From Verrucomicrobiia bacterium (GTDB lineage: Bacteria > Verrucomicrobiota > Verrucomicrobiia > Verrucomicrobiales > Akkermansiaceae), in assembly GCA_030432565.1 (NCBI GenBank), contig JAUIGV010000002.1:286082-328383 (forward strand): DNA of 42,302 nucleotides, read 5' to 3'. This document shows positions 15,825 through 25,397 of this stretch, in pieces. A program made the position numbers and the translations under genes. The notes under the pieces were generated by a model. It did no database searches, had not been told where the DNA came from, and saw nothing but the letters and a program-made list of their open reading frames with translations. How positions within the stretch are numbered: the first letter of the stretch is position 1; each line of letters starts with the position of its first letter.

Positions 15825-16564
15825 GAGATTCGAGACAAGATGAATTTTTAAAAGGTCTCGCCGCGCCATTTGCGGGCGGGGAGGTATTTGATGACGTCCA
15901 GGACACGGTGTATTTTGTAAAGGACGGCGAAGGGCGTTATGTCTTTGTTAATGAGACCTTGGTAGAGCGCTGTGGAGGGAAGTCGAAAAGCGACCTATTG
16001 GGCAAGACGGCAGCGGAAGTTTTTCCGAGTCCCCTGGGCGAGGATTTTGAGGGGCAGGATCGCGCGATTCTTGCTGGTGGACCGGCGATTCGGAGCCAGC
16101 TGGAATTGCATGTCTATCCGGACGGTCGACAGGGGTGGTGCCTGACGTGGAAACGTCCGCTCAAGGGGGTGGATGGGAGTGTGCAAGGCTTGTCCGGAAT
16201 GTCGCGGGATATTGACGGGGTTGCCTCAAGCCCCCGGGACCTGGAGTCATTGGCCGGGGTGATGGACTACGTAAGAAGTCATCTGGACGAGCCTTTGAGA
16301 CTGGGTGATTTGGCCAATGCAACCGGCTTGTCGACCTATCAGATCAATCAAAGAATGGAGGGGCTTTTGGGACTGTCACCCAAGCAATATATTAGTCGCT
16401 GCCGGATTGATGCGGCCTGTCACTTGCTGGAAAATACCGAAGAGAGTCTCGTGGAGATTGCGATAGCATGCGGGTTTAGCGACCAGAGTTCCTTCACGCG
16501 CCAGTTTGGAAGAATCGTAGGGATGACACCGAAGGTTTTTCGCGAAAATCAAAGAGGGAACTAA
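15821..16564 (+). CDS. PAS-domain AraC-family transcriptional regulator
   Basis: 247 residues from GTG 15821. A PAS sensor domain (about 20-130; VYFVKDGEGRYVFVNETLVERCGG is its core) precedes an AraC/XylS double helix-turn-helix (about 145-245). The second HTH, EIAIACGFSDQSSFTRQFGRIVGMTP, is a very clear match. PAS domains bind small ligands or haem; no ligand can be read from the sequence. It overlaps the PLP-enzyme gene and lies beside the divergent hydroxyproline operon, so control of both sides of the 14775-14873 gap is the natural inference. Confidence 0.92.
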   Translation: MRDSRQDEFLKGLAAPFAGGEVFDDVQDTVYFVKDGEGRYVFVNETLVERCGGKSKSDLLGKTAAEVFPSPLGEDFEGQDRAILAGGPAIRSQLELHVYPDGRQGWCLTWKRPLKGVDGSVQGLSGMSRDIDGVASSPRDLESLAGVMDYVRSHLDEPLRLGDLANATGLSTYQINQRMEGLLGLSPKQYISRCRIDAACHLLENTEESLVEIAIACGFSDQSSFTRQFGRIVGMTPKVFRENQRGN

Positions 16565-16568
16565 ATTC

Positions 16569-17270
16569 ATGTCGCACGAAAAACTGGAAGTGAGGCCGTC
16601 GAAAAATGCCAGGGAAGTTTTGTTATCGGATGGTCGTGTTTTGAAGGTGCCCGATGACTGGGACCTTCTGCTTCCGGGTGATGCGGCCTTGAGCCGGAGG
16701 ATTAAGAAGGATGGTCCGACGTGGACGATGTATGAGATGAAGGGGCGGAAGAGATTTTCGCGTGGGATCTGGGCGCCGGCGGAACGGATTGATGCTCTTG
16801 AGCAGGAGTTGAAAAAAGAGAGGGAAGATCCGGCTTATGAGAAGAAGCTGAAGGCGGGTCGGAAGCGGCGCGCGAAGGAGCAGGAAGCTTATGAAAAAGA
16901 ATTTGAAGAGGCTTTGATTGAGTTTCTCGATTTTGCGACGGGCTTTGAGTCTTTGGCTCAAAGATTGGCGAGGGTGGTGGCAATCCATGCGGTGCCGGTG
17001 GGAAGTGGGACGGTGGCGAGGACGAAGCGGATCCCAATCGAGCGCAGGGCTGAGGCTGCGGTGATTGCCTGGATGCGACATCAGACCACGGCGTACGATG
17101 ATATGGTAATTCCTCGCGAGAAGGGGGCGCGTCGGGAGGTGCGGAGGATGTTGGCGACGAGGTCGAGGTATTTGCTGGATCGGTATCGGTCGGGCCGGAC
17201 CGTTCCGGACGGAAAGTGTCCTTTGCAAAAGGCGCTGGAAAAGAGACCGCGGCCGACGGAACGAGAGTGA
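16569..17270 (+). CDS. DUF2293 domain protein
   Basis: 233 residues, strongly basic and helical. The C-terminal part (about 155-205; RRAEAAVIAWMRHQTTAYD and then RREVRRMLATRSRYLLDRYR) matches the DUF2293 family, known from bacteria and fungi, whose function is not established. The middle (about 75-115) is a Lys/Glu/Arg-rich helix. The gene starts five bases after the AraC-family regulator and may be co-transcribed with it. Nucleic-acid binding would fit the charge but is only a guess. Confidence 0.75.
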   Translation: MSHEKLEVRPSKNAREVLLSDGRVLKVPDDWDLLLPGDAALSRRIKKDGPTWTMYEMKGRKRFSRGIWAPAERIDALEQELKKEREDPAYEKKLKAGRKRRAKEQEAYEKEFEEALIEFLDFATGFESLAQRLARVVAIHAVPVGSGTVARTKRIPIERRAEAAVIAWMRHQTTAYDDMVIPREKGARREVRRMLATRSRYLLDRYRSGRTVPDGKCPLQKALEKRPRPTERE

Positions 17271-17298
17271 TGAGGCTGAAGCTTTTACCCGGCTCTTC

Positions 17299-20109
17299 CT
17301 ACTCGACAAGCCGCCGTAGTTCGATTCCCGAAAGGACGGTCTCACCCTCCTTGGGTTGCAGATCGATTCGTAATTTTCCGTCTTCAACGATACTCACAGA
17401 GTCGACTTCCAGAACGCACCCTTTCCTGACCCCTCCAGCTTTTCTCACCACATTCAATTCGTCAGCCACTTGATCTTGATTGATTGCGATTGAAAAAACG
17501 GACGCCACGTCTTGCTCTTCAGGCTCACAGAAATACAGTTTCACGCGATAGTTTCCGGGTTTGATCCCGCCGAGATTTGCCGAGCGGATCGCCCGGACGC
17601 CTGACCCTGAAACCCAAGGCCACCCTATTCCACCTTCCTGAAAAAGTGAGTGTCGATAAAAGGTCTCCAGATCTGCCAAAGGAGGATCGGTCACCAGATC
17701 GATCTCAGGAGACGGCCCGCCCATGCCGGGCTGGTCGAGCCACATCACGCCGTCCTCGGTCACCCGGTCACCCGGTGCTCCAAAGTTGATTCCAAGCACC
17801 TGGATTTTCCCGCGTGTCTGCTCCGCCGAAACCTCTCCCCATGAAGCCCACTGCTCGAACTCGGGTGGCATGCTGACCAGTGCGACAGCCATTGGCAGGG
17901 GATAGCTGCAAGTGCAGCCATCGTAGAAGTAAGGGAGGTTTAGGAGACCGTTTGCCGGAATCACGCTGTTGGTGCAGCCAGAGCGGGGACCGCTGATATT
18001 AATCGTGCCGCTTTCGATCTGCTTGTCGTAGAAGGCCGGCGTTCCCGACCGCATCGTGTAGATGAGCCCGTAGTCGACTCCGCCATCACACCCATAGCTC
18101 TTTGGGAAAACACGTGGTTCGGTTTCCAGCGTCATCGGGTTTCTTCGCTCGCCCGCTTGCGGTGGTTCCGGTTTCCAATCGTCCTTCTGTTCCGGGGGAC
18201 GGTATTGGCTCGGTTGGACCGTCTTGAGGTCAACATTTGAAAACGAATATCTCAACTTGGGAGCCTCCTTCTCGGTCAGGATCCTGCCCGTGTAGACATC
18301 TGAAAAAACCGGCGCCATCAACCGATAGTCAACCTTTCCCGTTCGCGTCGTTTCATCAGTCCAGTCCTTCGGCGTCGAAATCATCACGCCATCAATAAAT
18401 TGTGGTTGGGGCGAACGCTTGAAATGGCTCAGGGAATCATCGAACCACAGCACTCCAAGGGGCCCACGCACTCTTTCGTCCCGACTTTCATCCCAGTTTC
18501 CCGCGTAGTTGGAAGAGCCGGATAGCGCTCCCTCCCGCGTGATGATCGTCCAGCCGGATTCGGTCCTGAACCGCCGGGCACCCTCAAGTTCGATTTCCTT
18601 GGGAAGCTGCCCGTCCGCCCGTGCCATCAACATACCACCAAAAGGCCGCAGTGATTCGTAGACCCGTCGTAACCCGGAGGGCTTGAGAGTCACCTCGTCA
18701 TTGAGCACGATCAATCCCGCGAAATAGGGTGGTAGCTCAACCCTGGCGGGGTTGTCTTCGATAACCGAAAGTCGCTTACTTGTTTTTCCGTTCGTCCATC
18801 TCTTGTCTCGAAGCGTGCGAACTCTTTCTGATCGCGAATCGACTGCGATCACACGAAACCCGGTCTCCGACAACAGTGATTCGATCAGCTTGGAATCATT
18901 TCCGGTTCCCAATAAAAGCGCGTAACCGTGTTTCTGATCAAGGTTCGCGAACACACCTGATTCCGCAGGTTTGGCGCGGCTTAATTGCTCGGGCGGATGC
19001 CTGAGGGGCTGAATCGAAGCAGCTCCAAAACAGCTCAATCCTCCTCCCTTGGTCACGACAAAAAGCTTTCCGTCCGCGACCAACATCGAGTGGATCGGCT
19101 CAGTCACGCCGGGAAATCCATCACTGAATTTCATCTCATGCCCAGATACCGTAATCTTGTTCCGGACTCCTTCCTCTCCCTTGAATTGGGCATCACCTTC
19201 GTGAACCCGGTAGTTGACCGCTTTGTCAAAGAGCAGGCCACGTCGCTTTAGCTTCTGCCGTTCGAGCTCGGACGGCGTTGAAGCGAACCAGCCACCCGGA
19301 AGTCGCCCCGGCGCAGGAAGTTCGAAGGCCTTCAGTTCTCCCGTTTCCAGATCAAACTCCGCCGGGTACGCCTGACTGCTTGGCACGATCAAATGCCCGC
19401 TCTCATCGTCAATCAAAAGATAACCCTGCGGTGCCAGACCTCCAAACGCCCTGGCGTTGTGAGGATGGACTCCGTAGCGGTAAGATGATCGGTCGTTTCG
19501 CCAGATCGTCTTTCCGGTTGCGGCATCCACACAGAATACAAAAGTTCCTTCCAGTGGCCAAACGCCTGCCGCGAAGTAGGCCCGGTCACCTTTCAGAACC
19601 GCCCCTCCCCGGATTGGCCACACCGAAATTAATCGACCGTTTCCAACCACTTTTCGCTCCGATGGCACTGCTCGCTTTTTCCAGATTAATGATCCTTCCG
19701 CCGCGCTTACGCAGTAGAGACATCCGTCGTCAGAACCAAAAATGATTCGGCCATTCCCACCAACCGGGGCGAACCTCACCGGGCCGTTGGTGAAGAATTT
19801 CCAGAGCTGCTCGCCCGTTTCGGTGTTGAACGCAGTGACACTGTCGTCGAGCGACGAACCTACGAACAATCGTTTTCCAAGCACGATCGGTTCGTAGCCC
19901 GCGTCGAACTGCAAGCGGTTGTCACGGTAGGCCGGAGTCAGAGGTGGAAGCTGGCGCGACCATTGCAAACTTAGATTATCAGCAAGCACCTCTGCCGATT
20001 CCGCAGTGCGTCCGGTGTCGTTTCTCCACATCGGCCAGTCGGCACCGGTAGCGATTCCGGAAAGGAAGCAGGCAGCAAGGGCACCTTTCAAAATTCTCGT
20101 TCTCGTCAT
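17299..20109 (-). CDS. Exported PQQ-like beta-propeller/Rossmann/malectin-like fusion protein
   Basis: 936 residues from ATG 20107-20109, which has a GGGA eight bases upstream. A signal peptide (cleavage near residue 23) leads into WPMWRNDTGRT, the start of a PQQ/BamB-type propeller with blades such as FNTETGEQLWKF and VDAATGKTIWRND (about 24-365). A Rossmann-like domain (about 390-545) has a GTGND nucleotide-loop motif and resembles SAM methyltransferases. A further propeller-like part with paired cysteines follows, and a malectin-like carbohydrate-binding domain (about 815-936) ends the protein. The function is unknown; large exported proteins of this kind are common in Planctomycetes and Verrucomicrobia. 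It forms a pair with the membrane protein upstream, 30 bases away. Confidence 0.85.
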   Translation of the reverse strand: MTRTRILKGALAACFLSGIATGADWPMWRNDTGRTAESAEVLADNLSLQWSRQLPPLTPAYRDNRLQFDAGYEPIVLGKRLFVGSSLDDSVTAFNTETGEQLWKFFTNGPVRFAPVGGNGRIIFGSDDGCLYCVSAAEGSLIWKKRAVPSERKVVGNGRLISVWPIRGGAVLKGDRAYFAAGVWPLEGTFVFCVDAATGKTIWRNDRSSYRYGVHPHNARAFGGLAPQGYLLIDDESGHLIVPSSQAYPAEFDLETGELKAFELPAPGRLPGGWFASTPSELERQKLKRRGLLFDKAVNYRVHEGDAQFKGEEGVRNKITVSGHEMKFSDGFPGVTEPIHSMLVADGKLFVVTKGGGLSCFGAASIQPLRHPPEQLSRAKPAESGVFANLDQKHGYALLLGTGNDSKLIESLLSETGFRVIAVDSRSERVRTLRDKRWTNGKTSKRLSVIEDNPARVELPPYFAGLIVLNDEVTLKPSGLRRVYESLRPFGGMLMARADGQLPKEIELEGARRFRTESGWTIITREGALSGSSNYAGNWDESRDERVRGPLGVLWFDDSLSHFKRSPQPQFIDGVMISTPKDWTDETTRTGKVDYRLMAPVFSDVYTGRILTEKEAPKLRYSFSNVDLKTVQPSQYRPPEQKDDWKPEPPQAGERRNPMTLETEPRVFPKSYGCDGGVDYGLIYTMRSGTPAFYDKQIESGTINISGPRSGCTNSVIPANGLLNLPYFYDGCTCSYPLPMAVALVSMPPEFEQWASWGEVSAEQTRGKIQVLGINFGAPGDRVTEDGVMWLDQPGMGGPSPEIDLVTDPPLADLETFYRHSLFQEGGIGWPWVSGSGVRAIRSANLGGIKPGNYRVKLYFCEPEEQDVASVFSIAINQDQVADELNVVRKAGGVRKGCVLEVDSVSIVEDGKLRIDLQPKEGETVLSGIELRRLVE

Positions 20110-20139
20110 AAAATTGATCCCTTTCTCATCCATGGGTTA

Positions 20140-21303
20140 TCATCGTTGGCTTGTTCTCGAAATCCAGACACTTCCAAGCCCCAGTAGCAACAAAACGCCC
20201 CCGGCAGCCACGATCCAAGGGCTACGAGAGGAAAATCCTGCGCCGGGATCAGCGGTGGGAGCATCATCTTCGGCGACGTCTCCAACACTCAACGCACCAA
20301 CTCCCGGCAACGGGGGCAGAGACTTCTCCACGATTACTTCACTCCCCGCGATGGCCGCTTCCCAGTTCGCGGCGATCACTAGATCGATTCCCGGGTTTTG
20401 ATTCTTAATCTCACAAGAACAGGCTCCACAAAAATAGGAGGCATGCTCGAATACATTTGCCGTATTGATTCCGCGACCGATGAGAGGTTCCAGCGCGCGC
20501 CCTCGCCCGAAGACTGGAAAAACCATCGGCTCGTCACGGAACTCCCCGAGATCATCTTCCATGTGCAATAGCATCTCACGGAGTATCAGCTCAGCCGGAT
20601 CGTCCCTCGAAACTCGAATGAGAGAGAATTTAATCTGAAGCGGGATTCGAGAGCGCAGCACATCATCCGAATTGCTTCCGTCAGCCTGCGAAACCTTCCG
20701 TTCTTCCTCGACGGTTAACACCCCGTCGGGAATTTTCAACGCGCTCTCCGCCTTGACAAAGGCTTGTTTGATTTCAGAGGCCGCATGATCATCCTTCCCG
20801 CGGTCGCCGCACTCAATCATGACCCACGTTGCCGACTCACCCTTGAGAAGCCGGGTGACAATCTCGTGCCGAGCGGGAGAGTCGATCAGCAATTGCGCGT
20901 TTTCCATCGTCAAAGCTCCAGTCCAGATCGGGAGGGGATCAGATCCAGCTGGTTTCGGTGGATAAAAAAGCTGCATGGTCGCTCGTGGACCTTCACCTGC
21001 CTTCTTGAAATCGATCCGCACTTTTAGGTTCGCGGTTCCGGTGTCTGCGCTTCCTTGCGACTGCAAAAATGTTCTGACTTTCTCCTCGGCGGGAGACAGT
21101 TTTCCCTGTTTACCGGGAACGATGACGATCGTATATGAGTCTGCTTCCCAGCGTTCCAACGCGAAGCGGAAAACCGGCACCTGACAGGCGAGTCCGACGG
21201 CCATGATCCCCACCGCAATCAAGCCAATCAATCCCGCCCAACGGAATCCGGTTCGCTCTATCAATTGAATCACAGGATGAAGCTGACATCTGCAGCTCTG
21301 CAT
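20140..21303 (-). CDS. Membrane protein with N- and C-terminal helices, CGACSC motif
   Basis: About 387 residues. There is one N-terminal helix (about 23-43), a large periplasmic middle and a C-terminal helix near the end (SPWIVAAGGVLLLLGLGS). The motif FCGACSCEIKNQNPG near residue 300 holds three close cysteines that could bind metal or form disulfides. I do not recognise the family. It lies 30 bases upstream of the PQQ/malectin fusion gene in the same direction, so it may anchor or serve that protein. The start is uncertain: ATG 21303 was chosen, and a GTG at 21312 is in frame. G/C strand bias here is opposite to the flanks. Confidence 0.75.
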   Translation of the reverse strand: MQSCRCQLHPVIQLIERTGFRWAGLIGLIAVGIMAVGLACQVPVFRFALERWEADSYTIVIVPGKQGKLSPAEEKVRTFLQSQGSADTGTANLKVRIDFKKAGEGPRATMQLFYPPKPAGSDPLPIWTGALTMENAQLLIDSPARHEIVTRLLKGESATWVMIECGDRGKDDHAASEIKQAFVKAESALKIPDGVLTVEEERKVSQADGSNSDDVLRSRIPLQIKFSLIRVSRDDPAELILREMLLHMEDDLGEFRDEPMVFPVFGRGRALEPLIGRGINTANVFEHASYFCGACSCEIKNQNPGIDLVIAANWEAAIAGSEVIVEKSLPPLPGVGALSVGDVAEDDAPTADPGAGFSSRSPWIVAAGGVLLLLGLGSVWISRTSQR

Positions 21304-21349
21304 GCAAAGCACGCATTAGATCCCGGCCGTCACTTTTCGTGCGTAAGAA

Positions 21350-22480
21350 TCACTCGAGTTTCCAGCGGGTTTGTCGCAAGACCGCAAATTCTGATCCGGC
21401 CATTTTTTCATACCAGACAGTGAGTAGTGTTTCATCCTCAAGTTCCACGGTGCTGGGGTAGCCAAGATCTCCCGATGAGCCATCGCCGGAGATCGTGAGT
21501 GGCGGCGACCAGGTCTTACCGTGATCCTCGCTGACCCGGGCTTGATTGCCGAAGGGTTTCCGTCGGTGGCCGTAGCTCATGAGGAGACGTCCATCACGAA
21601 GTCGAGTCAGAAAAGAGGGCAGTCCCCAGACGCCAATGGAATGAGGAGTGGACCAAGTCTTTCCTCCGTCATCGGATTCGCTTTGGAGAGTTTCGCGTGA
21701 GTTAGTCTTGTTGTGGTTTCGGATGTGCACAATGAGGTGGCCATTGGCTGCTTCGACAGCATGGAGTTCGTGGTAGTCCTGATGACGGTCGCCGTCGCGG
21801 GTCGGGATGGAAGCGAGCCATTGCCATGATTTGCCATCGTCGTGGGATTCGCAGACTCCGATTTCCTTGCTTTCGCTCCAGAGCTTCTTGCCGGCGTAAA
21901 GAAGGCGCCCGTCGGAAAGTTGGGTCGGGCCGTGCGGGCTGTTGACGATGGTGGGGTAGCGCTCCGACCAGGTGATGCCGCCATCGATGGAGCGAATCAT
22001 CCATTGGCCGAGTTCGGCTTTTCGTTGTTCGTCCGGAATCCGGTTGTGAGCGGCGAGCCAATCGGGTTTGCTTCCGTCCTTTGGGAGAAGAGGGGCGTAA
22101 GCGAGGGAGGTGAAGGTGGTGACGAGCAGGGTGCCTTTGGCGGTTTCCAGAACTCCGGCATCGCGATCGTCGATCGGTCCGTCGAGAATGGTGCGGGGAA
22201 AGGTCCACGATTCTCCGTTGTCATGGGATCGTTGCAAATCGACCCGTCCGAAGGGGCAGACGTGTTGCTCCCGTCCTCCCGAGCACACGACGAGAAGTTG
22301 TCCGTTTTTACATCGGGTCACGGTGGGCCAACCATGGTAACGGTTTGGGAGCTGACTGATAATTTTGGTGTCAATGACCTGCGCGGCAGGCGCAGCGTGG
22401 AGGTTCGGATTGAAACCCAGCGAGCCTGCGACTCCGGCAGAGGTGCTTGTCTTAAGAAAGCGTCGGCGTGAGTGATTCAT
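21350..22480 (-). CDS. TAT-exported sialidase-like BNR-repeat protein
   Basis: 376 residues. The twin-arginine signal RRRFLK at residues 5-10 plus a hydrophobic run to about 30 directs folded export. Five Asp-box (BNR) motifs at about 85-92, 164-171, 212-219, 269-276 and 317-324 (for example SHDNGESW, SDDGGKTW) show a six-bladed sialidase-type propeller. The family includes exo-alpha-sialidases and other glycan-acting or sensing proteins; the N-terminal RIP motif of classical sialidases is not evident, so substrate is uncertain. It is divergent from the nagB-like operon, which would use released amino sugars. Confidence 0.88.
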   Translation of the reverse strand: MNHSRRRFLKTSTSAGVAGSLGFNPNLHAAPAAQVIDTKIISQLPNRYHGWPTVTRCKNGQLLVVCSGGREQHVCPFGRVDLQRSHDNGESWTFPRTILDGPIDDRDAGVLETAKGTLLVTTFTSLAYAPLLPKDGSKPDWLAAHNRIPDEQRKAELGQWMIRSIDGGITWSERYPTIVNSPHGPTQLSDGRLLYAGKKLWSESKEIGVCESHDDGKSWQWLASIPTRDGDRHQDYHELHAVEAANGHLIVHIRNHNKTNSRETLQSESDDGGKTWSTPHSIGVWGLPSFLTRLRDGRLLMSYGHRRKPFGNQARVSEDHGKTWSPPLTISGDGSSGDLGYPSTVELEDETLLTVWYEKMAGSEFAVLRQTRWKLE

Positions 22481-22579
22481 CGGGGGAGGATGCCCATTGG
22501 GGATACAGACTGTCGAAGGAATTCTTGCCAGCGAGCAATGAGATTGACCTGAGAGAGTGGCGATTCATCATGGCGTCCT

Positions 22580-23332
22580 ATGAACATTCAGAGGTTTGAT
22601 TCGAAAGAAGCGATGGGTGCGGCGGCGGCTGCGGACGGGGCGGATAAGATGAGGAAGGCCCAAGCCGCACGGGGGGAGGTCAATATCATCGTGGCTACGG
22701 GAGCTTCCCAGTTTGAAATGCTGGAGGCATTGACGAAAGAAGAGGGAATCGATTGGACCAAGGTGACCGTTTTCCACCTTGATGAGTATGTGGGTTTGTC
22801 GATCGAGCATCCGGCGTCTTTTCGGAAGTATTTGAAGGAGAGGTTTGAGGATCAACTGCCTTCGGCGGTGCGGGCGTTTCACTACATCAATGCCGAGCAG
22901 AATCCGGAAGCGGAGTGCGACCGGGTGGGGGCCTTGATCGCGGGATCTCCGATAGATGTCGCTTTTGTGGGGATTGGTGAGAACGGGCACTTGGCCTTCA
23001 ATGATCCTCCTGCGAATTTTGAAACGGAGAAGCCGTATCTTGTCGTGAACTTGGATGACGCCTGTCGCCAACAGCAGTTTGGCGAAGGCTGGTTTCCAAC
23101 CTTTGAAGCGGTTCCGGAGAAGGCGATCTCGATGTCGGTCCGGCAGATCATGAAGAGTGGAGCCATCATTTGTACCGTGCCCGATGAGCGAAAGGCGGAG
23201 GCGGTTCGCAACTCGGTGGAGGGAGAGATTTCACCGGAGGTTCCCGCGTCGATTCTTCAGCAACATGGAGACTGCGGTCTCTACATTGATGAGCAGGCGG
23301 CGAGCTTGTTGGGGAAAGGTGGGGCGGAATGA
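22580..23332 (+). CDS. nagB: NagB-like glucosamine-6-phosphate deaminase/isomerase
   Basis: 250 residues. It converts glucosamine-6-phosphate to fructose-6-phosphate and ammonia. The family signatures HLDEYVGL (Asp68) and [14 protein letters not shown] (Glu134-His137) are present; the loop is GENGH rather than the GNDGH of E. coli NagB, a wording that also occurs in other NagB-like proteins. The [10 protein letters not shown] lid-helix and kinase-like tail are typical. It is first in an operon whose next three genes all overlap or abut. A role on a related amino-sugar phosphate remains possible. Confidence 0.88.
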   Translation: MNIQRFDSKEAMGAAAAADGADKMRKAQAARGEVNIIVATGASQFEMLEALTKEEGIDWTKVTVFHLDEYVGLSIEHPASFRKYLKERFEDQLPSAVRAFHYINAEQNPEAECDRVGALIAGSPIDVAFVGIGENGHLAFNDPPANFETEKPYLVVNLDDACRQQQFGEGWFPTFEAVPEKAISMSVRQIMKSGAIICTVPDERKAEAVRNSVEGEISPEVPASILQQHGDCGLYIDEQAASLLGKGGAE

Positions 23333-24480
23333 GTGAGATGAAATCGATCGGTGTCGGCTTGGTGGGAGCCGGTTGGATGGGGGCGACACTGTTGCGCAGG
23401 TTCACAGAACAATACAGGGTGAAAGTCGTGGGGGTGCATCAACGACGGAGAAACAAGGCTCTTGAGGTGATGAACGAGTTGGGTCTCGGAGAAGATCTTT
23501 ACGTTGATGACTTCGAGCAAATGTTGACCGAGCCTGACTTGGATGCGGTAATTATTTCGAGCACGAACGAGGCGCATGGGAAGCAGGCCATTGCCGCGAT
23601 GGAGGCAGGGAAACATGTCTTTTGCGAAAAGCCCTGTGCCACGCGTTACGATGAATTTTTGCGTCAGATCGAACTCGAAAAAGCGAACCCAGAATTGGTG
23701 ACCTTCGTGGACTATCTCATGAATTTTGATGCGCTCGAGAATCGGATTCGGCGAATGACGCGCGAGGGAGATTTTGGAACGATCACCCAGATCCAGGTGA
23801 ATTATCGTCATCCCATCAACATTACCGATGACAAGGTGTGGAAGCTTTCGGGCGAGCGGATGGGCGATGCCATCGGGATGGGGATTATTCATTCACTCTC
23901 GGTGATGTTGAATATCATGGCCGAACAAGGGGCGACTCCGATGAAAGTCTATGCAACGAGTAGCATGGTGCATCGCCGTGATTTTGATATTCCCGGGCTT
24001 TGGAATTTGCAGATTGAGTTCAGTAATGGTGCGACCGGATTTTGTTTTGGGAATGTCGATCAGGCGAACGGCTACGACGCCTATCATCACATTCACGGGA
24101 CGGAGGGTGGCTTGATTTTTGATTCCTTGTTGGATCGGCCGCAGAAGGTTCGGTTTTGGTCTGAAAAAACGACCGACGGAAAGTGGATTTATCCGCTGGA
24201 CCCGGCACGTTGTGAGGCGGAAGGAACGACGGAACATCAATGGCCCGCCGACACCAGTACGCCGGACAGCGGTGATGTCATGAAGCATCAGACGGGCGCC
24301 TGTGTGTCCCATTTTTTGGAGTGTATCCGCAAGGGGGAGCAGTCGCACCTGAGCTTCGTGAACTCGGCTCCGGTTGCAGACTTGGGATGGGCGGCTCAAA
24401 TTTCTGCGGCCGAAGGCGTGCCCGTCGAACTCCCGCTGGATGAACATCGGGCACGGAAATTTTTTGAAGGGAAAGGCTAG
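23329..24480 (+). CDS. Gfo/Idh/MocA family NAD(P)-dependent oxidoreductase
   Basis: 383 residues without a signal peptide. An N-terminal Rossmann fold ([16 protein letters not shown]), the EKP catalytic motif at about 100-103 (HVFCEKPCA) and a C-terminal alpha/beta domain define the family, which oxidises or epimerises sugars and cyclitols. The start codon overlaps the NagB-like stop (ATGA at 23329-23332). With NagA and NagB on either side, the expected substrate is an amino sugar or its oxidised form, but nothing in the sequence names it. A glycosidase of the GH109 type is less likely because that group is usually exported. Confidence 0.88.
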   Translation: MSEMKSIGVGLVGAGWMGATLLRRFTEQYRVKVVGVHQRRRNKALEVMNELGLGEDLYVDDFEQMLTEPDLDAVIISSTNEAHGKQAIAAMEAGKHVFCEKPCATRYDEFLRQIELEKANPELVTFVDYLMNFDALENRIRRMTREGDFGTITQIQVNYRHPINITDDKVWKLSGERMGDAIGMGIIHSLSVMLNIMAEQGATPMKVYATSSMVHRRDFDIPGLWNLQIEFSNGATGFCFGNVDQANGYDAYHHIHGTEGGLIFDSLLDRPQKVRFWSEKTTDGKWIYPLDPARCEAEGTTEHQWPADTSTPDSGDVMKHQTGACVSHFLECIRKGEQSHLSFVNSAPVADLGWAAQISAAEGVPVELPLDEHRARKFFEGKG

Positions 24481-24482
24481 GA

Positions 24483-25397
24483 ATGGCAGCATTCGATCTT
24501 CAAGTGAACGGCTATGCGGGGGTCGATTTCAATGGCGACCTCTTGAGTGCCGATGAGCTGGGGAGAGTGTGTGATGCTTTGAGTAAAGATGGGGTCGGCG
24601 GGATCCTGGCAACCTTCATCACGGATGATCTTGGCGTGATGTGTTCCCGGATGGAGAACTTGGTGCGAATACGGGAAGAGAATCGGGAATGGCGCGATTT
24701 GATCCGGGGGATCCATATCGAGGGACCGTTTTTAAACGAAACCCGGGGTTATATCGGAGCTCACCCGGTGGAGCATGCCAAACGGGCGGATATTGAGTCG
24801 ATGGAACGTCTTTTGGATGCGGCGGGTGGTTTGACAAAAATTGTCACCCTCGCGCCTGAACGGGACGAGGGATTTGCGGTGACGCGATTTTTGGTCGAGC
24901 GGGGGATCTGTGTGGCAGCGGGGCATTGCGATCCGCCGGTCGAGGAATTGAAGGGCGCGATTGGAGCCGGATTGAAAATGTTTACCCACCTGGGAAACGG
25001 ATGCCCGATGGCGTTGAATCGACACGACAACATCATCCAGCGTGTGCTTTCCCTGAGAGATGATCTCTGGATCAGCTTTATTCCGGATGGAGCGCACGTT
25101 CCGTTTGCCACCCTGAAAAACTATCTTGATCTGGTTGGAACCGATCGTGTCGTGATGGTAACCGACGCCATTGCGGCGGCCGGAATGGGGCCGGGCGATT
25201 ACCATTTTCTGGGGAGGGATGTGAGAATTGGAGACGACCTGGTGGCTCGTTCTCCGGACGGGAGTCACTTGATTGGCTCAACGATCACGATGCCGCGAGT
25301 GGCGGAGAACTTGGAAAGAGAGCTGGGCTTCCCGGAATCCGAGATTCGGAAACTGATTGAAGAAAATCCACGAACCTTGATTGAAGAATCGAAATGA
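24483..25397 (+). CDS. nagA: NagA-like N-acetylglucosamine-6-phosphate deacetylase, short form
   Basis: 304 residues, about 80 shorter than usual: the protein starts directly at DLQVNGYAGVDFN, so the small beta-sandwich domain built from both ends of ordinary NagA is missing. Metal and catalytic residues of the amidohydrolase barrel are kept: Glu80 in GIHIEGPFL, His148 in AGHCDP, His169 in THLGNG, His205 in DGAHV and Asp228 in VTDA. It would release acetate from an N-acetylated amino-sugar phosphate ahead of the NagB-like enzyme. The gene starts two bases after the oxidoreductase stop and overlaps the transporter start (ATGA 25394-25397). Confidence 0.88.
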   Translation: MAAFDLQVNGYAGVDFNGDLLSADELGRVCDALSKDGVGGILATFITDDLGVMCSRMENLVRIREENREWRDLIRGIHIEGPFLNETRGYIGAHPVEHAKRADIESMERLLDAAGGLTKIVTLAPERDEGFAVTRFLVERGICVAAGHCDPPVEELKGAIGAGLKMFTHLGNGCPMALNRHDNIIQRVLSLRDDLWISFIPDGAHVPFATLKNYLDLVGTDRVVMVTDAIAAAGMGPGDYHFLGRDVRIGDDLVARSPDGSHLIGSTITMPRVAENLERELGFPESEIRKLIEENPRTLIEESK

